From Rhexocercosporidium sp. MPI-PUGE-AT-0058 (lineage: Eukaryota > Ascomycota > Leotiomycetes > Helotiales): a stretch of 64,000 nucleotides of DNA. Position numbers and translations under genes: made by a program. The notes beneath the pieces were generated by a model. It saw only the letters and a list, made by a program, of their open reading frames with translations. It did no database searches and was not told the origin of the DNA. How positions within the stretch are numbered: position 1 is the first letter of the stretch; each line of letters begins with the position of its first letter. Positions 55,094 to 64,000 of this stretch are shown piece by piece. The DNA lies in the NCBI GenBank assembly GCA_020746875.1, contig JAGTJL010000007.1:248001-312000 (forward strand). The letters run 5' to 3'.

Positions 55094-56652
55094 CTATGGC
55101 TTCGCGCACTTCCCACTTTTACAGACCAGATCATCCGCGCAGTCATCGCCAGTCGAGCACGCTGCGCCTGTTTTAAGTCATCAGCATGCGCATTCCTATC
55201 ATTTTCATATATCCTCTCTCTGCAAGCCAAGCCAAGAAGATAAAACTCACAAAGACAATGCCCTTCCCACGTACATCCACCACATTTCCCCCCAGTACAG
55301 ACAAGATCACCGTCACAATCGTCTGCAGACGCGCATGTAGCTCCTGTGATGCGTTAGTTGTGAGTCTTACGGGGACGAGAAGTAGAAGTATGAGAAGTAT
55401 GAGATCGAGTGGATTTGGAGGAAATGAAGCAGGACTTACCAGCACAATGGCCTGTCCAAGAACAGGGAGTGCAAGTCGAAGCTGGGGGTGCTGTCTTGGT
55501 GCTCGTCGTCGTCGCCTTGGTACTCGTTGTGGTCTTCATGGTCGTCGTCGTCGCCGAGCCTCCAGAACCAATCCTCTTCACCAACTTATCACCCAGCGTC
55601 TTCAAGCTCTCCTCAAACTCCACAGCACTCTTCGCATTCCACGTCGCTCCATCTTTTCCAGGAACGGCATCGGCACCTGTGAAGGCCAGGTAGAGGACGT
55701 CTGTTTCGTCGTGTCCGCTATTCCCGTTGACGACTTTGCCAAAGCACAGGGTTGCCATCGAGATGGAAGCCTCGCCGATGACCGCCCGTGGACCGTCGTC
55801 TCCATTTTCGTCGCCCCAGATACCGTAGAACTGTTTCCATTAGCAGAAGTTCAAATAAAGCCTTGAAGAGGGATGCGAGCAGCAGAAGTCACTGCGGGGA
55901 TTGAGACAAGGGATGCAAGAGAAAAGTAAATACCATCTTCCCATTCCCACAAACCACAGCAATCAAACCCAACTCATGGACTCCATCATTTCTCGGGTTG
56001 TAATTCACAAACCCAGCATTAGAGCCGACGTTACCGAAGACGACGTACGGGTGGATGTAGGCGTCGAGGCCGTTTACGCCTTTGTTGTACCCTTTCACAG
56101 TGTCTTCGAAGGAGGTGTGGGCTTGGGTGTCTGTGGATGAACCGCAGCGGCCGTCGGAGGCGGGGCTATTTTGGATACCATCACAGTCCTGGCAGTGTGT
56201 GAGATGAGATATTTGAATTGGGGTGAGAGGGAGACTTGGATGGGTTGGAAAAACGGAGAGGGATGAGACGTACGATATCCATATCCGCCAATGCACCACC
56301 GGTACCTTGGAGATAAACTACACCTTCACCGACATGATCACCACAATAAGAGAAAGCTGAATAAGATAACAATCAGCTTACTTCACTTTCGTTCCCTCAG
56401 AGCCCACTTCCTCGTCCAGGAGTCTCCAAAGAATTCAGATGATGCAGAGAAAGTCAAGCAATGGAAGGCGGACGTACTATTCGGCGGAGCATCCTTAGCA
56501 TAAAACCCCGACTTCAATACCTTCGTACAATGCCCAGCCTTCTTGATATTATCATACAAGGTCTGGATATTGGCCGGTACGTCACGGGCTTGTGTTTGAA
56601 GCGCGAGGAGGCTGAGGATGAGAGGGAGAGTAGTTGTGAGTGGGTGATACAT
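55094..56652 (-). CDS. Secreted GH75 endo-chitosanase with C-terminal Cys-rich tandem repeat
   Basis: Six exons (56652-56478, 56356-56274, 56188-55934, 55830-55440, 55343-55251, 55167-55094) give 356 residues. Residues 1-22 are a signal peptide. The GH75 domain shows FSYCGD, ADMDIDCDG (83-90), GRCGSSTDTQAHTSFEDTV, YIHPYVVFGN and FYGIWGDENGDDG. Asp178 and Glu191 (GEASIS) are 13 apart, matching the catalytic pair Asp175/Glu188 I recall for the Fusarium solani enzyme. After a Thr/Ser/Lys-rich linker (about 255-288) come two copies of C-[ST]-W-x-G-H-C-x2-A-x-C-x4-D-C-x3-L-V-C-x2-G-K-C. Introns 4 and 5 are both phase 1 and cut each copy just after GHC-x. The enzyme should cut chitosan outside the cell; the Cys-rich module may bind polysaccharide or stabilise it, which is inference. 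Confidence 0.92.
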
Positions 56653-58624
56653 GATGGGCTATTTTCCCTGAAGTAGGTTAGACAAGACTTGGAAATAATT
56701 GTGTGAAAGAACGCGAGATGTAACGAAGAAGATGAGAGGATGTACGTACATTTAAATGAATAAATAATTCACATCTGATCACGTCCGTCTCGGTAACCTA
56801 GGCACATACGTCTAGGGTAACTAGAAGTACGAACAGCCCCCCGTTACTCTCCCCAGCCTTACCCTTTTTAACACACCGAATCCCTCAAAGCCCACTGAAA
56901 ATGTCTAATTCAATCGAAAGTGTCGCACGAAATGGAAGGCTGACATGTTCTTAATCATCGCTGTACTTCCCCAACTTCCTTTCCTGACGTTCCACAGCTC
57001 GCTCCCTGTACTCAGCGCCTAGGATTTTTCAGCCCCAGGTCTTGGCGCATGCTTGTTTTGTAATACCCGGCTATGTGTTGTGCGGGAATCACGCAGGAAC
57101 TCGGGTATGCTGATGTGAGATATTTGGGGGTTAAACGGAACAAGGCTGCAGAGATTGTCTAAAGGATTCAGCTTCAATCAAAACCCGGTTCAAAAAAGTG
57201 CCAGCCGGACTAAATCTGGATAAACGCAAGTAATTCATAGTCCAAGTTTGGGGTCCAGAACTTCTACCCTTGCTCAATCATGCCTTTCGGCCTTTAAGAG
57301 TATCAGTCTTCACGGCTCGAGGAACTCCAAGGCTCGAGGGAAGTCCAAGGCTCTTGAGATGCGTAGATCTCAGCCTCTGGACGTTACACAAAGCCGCTCT
57401 TGCCCTGGACCAGACCAGTGAGATACAGGAATCTGGTAATGCATTCGAATAATCTAGAACCAGATAGCGCTTCTTTTGACTATACAATGAGATCTCCGAG
57501 AGACTAGTAGATAGCAGCTGATAATTCTTGGGGTTTGGTGCTCTATTCCACGTAGGCGAGTTCGATTCCAGATTTCTAAGAAGCCGGAAGACACAAAGAG
57601 TAGGCGGAGTAATCAACAATCTCAAGCGGAAAGCTAGATTCGAGAGAGAATTGATTTGAAGGAACAATTATGGTTCTGGAGATGGATTGGGACGACTGGC
57701 TGGTAGACCATCCTGGGTAGGACGGCTTGCAACCCGATCTTCCTGATCTTGTGGAGGATAACTTCTCGTAGCTAATAGATGAAAAGGAGATACGTGAATA
57801 GAGATAGGAAGCGAAAACGCAAACATCCCCGGTTGGTAATGCAATTTATTCAACATTGCAGCCTCGAAATGCGAGGTAAAGTCTCAACCTCGAAGCATCT
57901 CACCGAATCGAGCCAACCCAAACCAACCTCCCCTCCCCCATCTCCCTCACTTGAAGAAGCTAATAGATGTCCTCTGCTCTTTCACTTCATAGAAACAAGC
58001 CTTTCCTTTCTTTTCTCCAAGATCTAGTGAAGTGGAGACGAGACACATCGCGGATTTCAAAGCAGCGAACCCTGATTCGAAGAGGGATTAAGTCATACCT
58101 ATATACGCAGGATGCCGAAATTCCCGAGACATTTGCTCTTGTACCTACTTACTTGATTACCCCAACCCTCCTCTGCTCGACTTGACAGTTACCAACTTTC
58201 TGACATCACACAAATGCAAATACACAAGTACGCGTACAAGCACAAGTGCAAGTACAAATACCCCCTCATTCGTTACCCAGGTCCTGAACTAGCGAAAAAG
58301 TCAATCTGGTCAAGGAATGCGAACTCTCTTGTATTGTGGTATCCTTCATTTCAAATCAGTCGAACAAAACAACACTCTAGAACAAAATAGCCCAGAGCCA
58401 GAACCGCTGTCTAGTCTACTCTTTCTTGTCTATTCAGATACAAAAAGCAATCAACCCATCAATCAGATCGGTCCGTCAAATCGAATCGACCCCATCAATA
58501 AGAGAACAAAACGCCAGTCCATCTACAAAGCAGAACCCCTCTCTACTCTATCCTATCTATCGCGAGCTCTGAAAGCACAAACGATATACAAACAAAATTC
58601 CCATCCAAAGAGATCTAAAGATGA
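56653..58624. other. Gene-free stretch
   Basis: Upstream region of the chitosanase gene and 3' flank of the desaturase gene. Short frames on both strands (57278-57667 minus, 57779-58027 plus) show no domain or splice structure. Confidence 0.4.
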
Positions 58625-60090
58625 TCAACCATCAGCCAAAAGAGGAAGGTTGGCCCTCAACTGCGCAGATTGCGACAATCTCCTCCTGGCATCCAAGTTT
58701 CGAGAACTCGACATGGCCGTAGCCATGGCGCTCTTCTCCTTGGTCTCGACAACCGCAGACGCATCCACAAGAGCGATTGGTTGAGTCTCGCCCTCATGCT
58801 TGTACAGGTTGCGGAACATATACACGCCGCTTCCCTCTGCGCCCTTTGTCTCCTCGACAAACTTGCATGTGCGCTGGTTCTTCCAGAAGGCGGTCCAGAA
58901 GGGGGTCTTGACGTCAGCGATGTAGTGCTTGCCCATGACGCGCTTGATGTGCTTGGATGCCTCGCCAGCGTGGTAGAAGGGGATTGTGGAGATGAGGTGG
59001 TGGCAGACGTGGGTGCCGATGATGTCGTGGAAGAGGTGGGTGTCGATGAATCCGAGATCGCGGTCGATTGTTGCGGTTGCTCCGCGAGCGAAGGTCCAGG
59101 TCTTGTTGTCGTAGTGAGGCATTGCTGCGTCGGTGTGTTGGAGGAAAGTGATGGCCACTGTATCAGTTAGTAAGATACAATTTGCTTCTCGCCGGAGGAT
59201 CGAGACTCACCAATCCAGTTGTTCACCCACAACCACGGAACACCCCAAAGGACGATAACATTCCAGCTTCCGAACATCTGACCGGCGAGAACGAGTCCTG
59301 CAATCATGACAGCCACACCAACATCCGACAACATGATCAAAGGCAACTCGTTCTTCTTGAAGAAAACGCTATCCTCGCCATAATAGAAATGGGAGATCTT
59401 TGCACCCTTTGCACCGTTATACTTCTGCCCAGTCAGATTGAAGAGGAGGTATCCAGGCCACCCGAACAATTGATGGACGATATCGTGCCAGAGAGCAACG
59501 ATTGGAGAATCCTCTGCCAGCTCTGCAAACTCGACCATGTTCGCCTTGGCCTTAGCACCGAATTGGGTCTTGATCCACGAATCGCGCGTGTGTGGCACGA
59601 ACGCCGTATCCCTCTCCATATTGCCCGTCGCCTTGTGATGTTGGGAGTGCGAGAGACGCCACGAGTGGAAGGGGACGAGGAGGAAGGAATGCATAATCAA
59701 TCCCATGGTGTAATTGAGGTACTTCGATTTCGAGAAGGCGCCGTGTCCGCACTCGTGGGCGAGGATCCAGATACCGGTGAAGACGAAGCCTTGGACGGTG
59801 GTGTAGGCTACCCAGGCTGCGAATCGAAGGTATGGGTTGGGGAGGAGGGGGATGTAGGTGACGGCGAGGTAGATGAGGGTTGCGAGGTAGAAGTAATCGC
59901 GGACGACGTAGGCCATGGAGCGAAGGATGGAGGGTTTGAAGCACCATGCTGGAATGGCATCGTGGATCTCCTTCATGGTGAAGGTGGGCAACTCGAAGAC
60001 ATTGCCGTGGAGATCGAGATGTGTCAATTGCTCTGCAGGGACGGAGGAGGCGGTTGCTGCTGGTGCCGGACTGGCAGCTGAAGGAGCCAT
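58625..60090 (-). CDS. FAD2: Delta-12 (oleate) fatty acid desaturase
   Basis: An ER membrane enzyme that makes linoleate from oleate. Two exons (60090-59211, 59157-58625) give 470 residues. The three histidine boxes are complete: HECGHG (112-117), SHSQHH (147-152, in FHSWRLSHSQHHKATG) and HVCHH (343-347). Four hydrophobic helices fit the family (for example FYLATLIYLAVTYIPLL, FVFTGIWIL, LIMHSFLLVPF, VAVMIAGLVLAG). Conserved blocks include GYLLFNLTGQKYNG and DTAFVPHTRDSW. The start ATG 60090 (MAPSAASPAP) follows a CT-rich leader. The C-terminus is longer than needed and Ala/Arg-rich. A delta-15 or bifunctional activity cannot be excluded from sequence alone; the family assignment itself is secure. 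Confidence 0.95.
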
Positions 60091-63000
60091 GATTGTGGTG
60101 GGTGGTGGGTGGTGAAGCAAAGCAGAGCAGAGTGTAGCCAAGCGGAGCGGAAAGGGATGGGGAAAGGAAGAAGAAGAAGCAGAAGAAGAGGGAGAGGGAG
60201 AGACGATGATAATATTTCTTTTCTTTATTTCTCCCGAATTTATCTGTCTCCAATGGGAACTGGACTGGGTTGGACTGGACTGGACTATGCACTAGGGGGA
60301 CACTAGGCTCGGGTAGGGGTCTTTTTTGGTGGTTCCATTTTATTTCCTCAACCCTTTTTCCGCATGGACCACCACGAGGACTGCAGGAGCATATCTGTTG
60401 TTCGAGATGGGGATTGATTGGCTGGGTTTGAAACAATTGAAGGAAGGAATTGATAGGAGAGGAGAGGAGAGAAGAAGAGAAGAGCGGTCTTTTGAAGTGG
60501 AAGGAAATTGAAGCTATCTTTGGCTAGAGTATCCTGATATGTGTGTGAGCTTCTTAATCAATTGATTGCTCTACTGTCCTGTCTTAGCTTCCACCTTCAA
60601 CTCTCCTCTCCTCTCCTCTCCTCCCACCCAAGTCAATTCAAATCCCTCCTCGTTCGTTCTGACCGCTCTCCCTCTCCCTCTCCCTCCCCATCCATATCCC
60701 CATCCCTTCTCCTTCCTCCCCCGTCCAGTCAGTCTTGGCCGTCCTTGGAAATCATCTTCACAGCCCTCCCACATGTCAAAAAGTGCTACGAATAAGACGG
60801 TAAACTAGCCCGACACGCACAAATGCGAGTGCGACGTGCGACGGCATCTGCATGAAGGGTCCGTCGCTAATCCCGATGCGGACGTGGGCTTGACTCGCTG
60901 GGATCTGTGTGGGTCTGTGTGGGTCTGTGTGGGTCTCCGTGGGTCAATAAGGGTCTCTGATTGGGTCATGCTCATCCCAGACGCTGGCTATTGGCTCGCT
61001 TGGGAAAATAAAGATCTCAACCATTTCCATTTGACTGACCCCTTGATTTGGGTGGATCGGGAAGTACTCTACTATCTACGGTGGAGGGGAGGCGAGGCGC
61101 GGGGAGGAGGACTGGATCTCCATTTCTGTGTAGGACTGTGCAGTACAGTACTGTACGTCGACCGTTTTTGTCTTATATCAAGAACGGCATGGGATGGATG
61201 TAGGAGAAGATCGAACGGCTTGAGATTAATTAGGACCAATAGATGAAGCTTCCAACCGATTAGCTACAATCTACGAAGATTCCTCTGTTTCGAGTCTAAA
61301 CCCAGATCAGGTCCGGTAGCGGATCTTCAACTCTCTCGATGTCAAGTGTCAAACATGTGCCTGACTAGTTGGAAGCCTACCTGCAGTACAGTAGCTACCT
61401 TATCTCTACCTGATACTATTCGTGCAGCTCCTGAGATTGCCAACTCTTCGATTCAGGGTTTGGCCTTTTGAGTCGACTCAGAAAAACCTTCTTCCTACCT
61501 GTACATCTGCAGCAAAGCAAAGTCAACTCTCGCTGGAACGAATACGATTTGTCCGATTCACAAAGTTCGCATTTATGTCCTGCTTTTACTGGTCGGGCGG
61601 CAAATGGCCAGGTTTTATTTTACAAAAAGCGGTCTGCAAATCGTACCATCGCCATGGATACCATACAGTAGTAGTACAGTAGGTGGAGGTGTTTTATCGA
61701 ACCGTTGAGTCTTGGCCAACGAACTCAAGGTTTAGCTCGTCAGACCCGAGTGTTTTGAGGTTTGTAGATCTTGAAATAATCTTGAAAAAGATCGAGAAGG
61801 TATATTTCCTTGCTTCCGTCTTCTTTTGCATTGGAATCTGGCTTTTTTCCTCGGTCGTGCAGCGAGTGCAGATTTACGTCCAAGGTCATGTCGTGCGAAG
61901 ACTGCGACGAGATCTACAGCTTTTCGATGGCCGAATTGATGAGAAGGCATCTGAAAACCGGTTTTGAAGAGCCGAATTGTGTGCATCGAAAAAGGGGTTT
62001 CGAGAAAAGAAATCAAGGCTCACTCTGATATTTCCAGAAGCGGTGCTCCTCGAATGTTTGCGACCGGAAGAGTGAAAAGGGCCATTAAAGGGCGATCTTG
62101 AGAATTCCGACCGGAGCCTTCGACGTTTTGCATCAAGAACCGAAGGAAAGCAAAGACAATTACTTAACAAGAAAAGTTTCGAGGCTCTCCTCAGTTCTAT
62201 TCGTCGTCAGCTTTGCATCGTAGCATTTCCTGCTTCATTTCCATTCACTCCGATGCAGAAATACTCATCGCTATCCATGCTCTCCTCGCTCACTTGCTGC
62301 CTCCTTTGTGTATCGAAATTTACATTCACATGCATGATTTTGACTATTTCTAAGCTTTGCGCCGTCTTTTCCGCCTGCGAATCCTTCACGTTCTCGTTCC
62401 TTGATTTCGTCTGCATCTCAAGGAATGCCAACTGGCATCACCCTGGGCACAGACAAGCTTCCCGCCTATTATCTCTTGAGGGACTGCCGTGCTGGCAGGC
62501 TTGACTAGAAGTTGCGCAAGCAAATGAGCAGCATCGAGACTCAGGAAGGCGGATCTACAAGCTTTTACAAACCCCAGTAGCTACAATTAGCATCGGTAGA
62601 AGCTGCAGCTTAGTTCAAATGTTTCACAAGCCTTGGAGCCGCCAGAGACTCGCCCAGTCGAATTTTTGAGCTTCTCTGAAAGCGAGTAGCCAGAATTAAC
62701 TTCGAGAGAACGTGAACCGTTGAATGGTTCATGGACATTCTACTTGAACACTAGCGGATTCGAGAGCAATTACAATTCTGGACACTGACTCATGAGCCTT
62801 TTATGTCGGATCATTTTCAATCTGGGAAATCCAGCGTGCTTCTGAATCGTAGAAAGGGCGATGGTTCGAACCCAACCGCATCCAATTCTGTTTCTTGAGT
62901 TCTTAGCAAGCTTTTAGCTAGATGAATCTGTGAAATAGTTGACTAGTCCCTGCAATGTTTGAATGATTCGTAAAGCCATGTTTGTTCTGCTGCTTCAAGC

Positions 63001-64000
63001 GGATCTGGTGGAATAGCCTGTTGAAGGACTGTTTAGAAGACGAAACAAACAGTGAAATAATGAAGCATGGCCATTATTTTCTACCAACTCATTTGGAACT
63101 TCTACATTTTCACTTCCAAATAGTCACGATAGGAAGTAGTGGTTCAACATCCATAACTGTTCCATCTCCGCGGTTAGGCTGAGGTCTAGATCAAACGGAA
63201 TCTGGGTTTCACAAACTGTGATGCTGCAATGTTATCATAGATGGCCATGAATGGCTCATTTAACCCTCTTCTCTTGAGTACCTGGCTGGATTCAGAAACA
63301 GCAAGACACGTTCCGTTGCTCTCGTTATTACTGATGTGGTAGAGCAGCGCACAATTGCCATTTCAAGGGTTTGTTACTGCTTACCATGATCCCTGGTCGT
63401 TTAATGGCCTAGCCATATGTTAAGCTAACCCCAATCCGCGAGCTTCCCTCCTATTGCATTATCAATTTGTGGAATCTAGAGCTAGTGTCACGCTGAAATC
63501 ACCAGGTAGTTCATGTGCTTGTCAATCAGGTCGTGCGATTCAGGGAGGACAAGTAATCGTCCCGACCAAACCTCGGGGTTGAACAGACACGATACAAGTC
63601 CAGCACTGCTCTAAAAGCACATCGAAACCTCGCAAAGAAATTCCAGACGTCTTTATCGTCCAACGGATACGGAGCCAGTGCCAACAATCATTTCCTTTGC
63701 CCCTAAAGCAAAGCAAAACTGAACTCATCCACACCAAATTCTACACCACAAATCCCCACGATACACCGTCGCACAACATTCTGTAATGCCCGACCATCAA
63801 GCACGTTTCCGACGCATCCATGCCTGTCCTCTTGTACGTCGTCACATTTTGTACATATGGGTTACCTTCAACGAAGCAGGTTCTTCGGCTGCACTTGCTC
63901 GAGGTCGGAGAAAGGTAGGCGAGGGGGAGGACGTCAACATGATCTTGAGGAGCTGTTATTTGGACTTCATCTTCATCCCCATCACTTTACCACCATCACC
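60091..64000. other. Desaturase upstream region and long gene-free stretch
   Basis: 60100-60230 is a purine-rich tract on the plus strand (CT-rich leader of the desaturase gene). At about 60450-60490 and 60600-60720 complementary GGAGA and CTCTC runs occur. A 10-bp tandem repeat lies at 60901-60950. From 61 to 64 kb I see only short motif-free frames on both strands and no splice-consistent gene. Confidence 0.4.
60901..60950. repeat. Tandem 10-bp repeat, about five copies
   Basis: Units of GGGTCTGTGT, three perfect or nearly so, then GGGTCTCCGT and GGGTCAATAA, in a gene-free region. A minisatellite-like tract of unknown role. Confidence 0.75.

Noticed and set aside
57565..57580. GTTCGATTCC, another B-box-like match
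   Set aside because: No A box or stem pairing upstream.
59182..60081. A 299-codon plus-strand ORF across the desaturase gene
   Set aside because: It is antisense to exon 1 of the desaturase, highly acidic and motif-free; it arises from codon bias of the real gene.
60450..60720. Complementary GGAGA and CTCTC tracts that could pair
   Set aside because: Simple-sequence tracts in a promoter region; pairing is expected by composition and has no precise arms.
62865..62885. GGTTCGAACCC, a B-box-like sequence
   Set aside because: It is a palindromic chance match; no A box or cloverleaf could be drawn on either strand.
1..64000. CRISPR arrays or prokaryotic operon features
   Set aside because: No spaced direct repeats; introns and gene families show that this is fungal nuclear DNA.

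Overview
The window is nuclear DNA from a filamentous ascomycete. The genes carry short GT-AG introns (about 43-120 nt, many with CTNAC-like branch sites). The gene families are typically fungal: Crh-type GH16, GH75 chitosanase, a Zn2Cys6 regulator, tricalbins, a Jsn1-type PUF protein and an oleate desaturase. AT-rich transposon remains look mutated by repeat-induced point mutation (RIP). A leotiomycete is my guess, but nothing in the sequence proves the class.

Layout. 1-7.3 kb is an accessory, decaying segment. It holds the end of a gene cut by the window edge, an AT-rich tract, a four-helix membrane-protein gene split by a RIP-damaged Fot1/pogo transposon at a TA site, a decayed AAA-ATPase fragment joined to a Gln-rich coding relic, a small secreted-protein reading frame without an ATG, and a 631-bp hAT-like non-autonomous element just upstream of it. 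8.9-9.6 kb encodes 5-hydroxyisourate hydrolase with an apparent peroxisomal PTS2. 12.3-13.9 kb is a secreted Crh-type GH16 enzyme. 16-17.2 kb is a multi-pass membrane protein. 17.9-23.3 kb is a giant ankyrin/coiled-coil protein. 23.9-25.4 kb is a Zn2Cys6 transcription factor. 26.1-26.7 kb is an unassigned conserved-looking protein and 27.7-29.5 kb is a secreted TAP-like peptidase/hydrolase.

29.7-37.8 kb is a head-to-head pair of tricalbin-like SMP/C2 proteins (ER-plasma membrane tethers) sharing a 0.73-kb promoter region. 39.1-41.5 kb is a divergent pair of decayed genes: an unknown family and a secreted beta-propeller/lyase-like protein. 43.2-46.7 kb is an RRM+PUF RNA-binding protein with a CT-rich upstream region. 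51.8-53.1 kb is a DUF4419 protein. 55.1-56.7 kb is a GH75 chitosanase with a C-terminal tandem Cys-rich module. 58.6-60.1 kb is a delta-12 type fatty acid desaturase. The last 3.9 kb shows no convincing gene.

The genes do not form an obvious cluster. The common themes are wall-polysaccharide processing (GH16, GH75) and lipid/membrane biology (two tricalbins, desaturase). The most unusual items are the transposon-split gene whose frame reads through on paper if the element is removed, the chitosanase Cys-rich repeats with matched phase-1 introns, the PTS2 on the urate-pathway enzyme, the adjacent tricalbin paralogs, and a regular 93-residue super-repeat in the ankyrin protein. Splice sites were assigned by eye; every multi-exon gene called here as intact sums to a whole number of codons. 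No rRNA, tRNA or CRISPR array was recognised.
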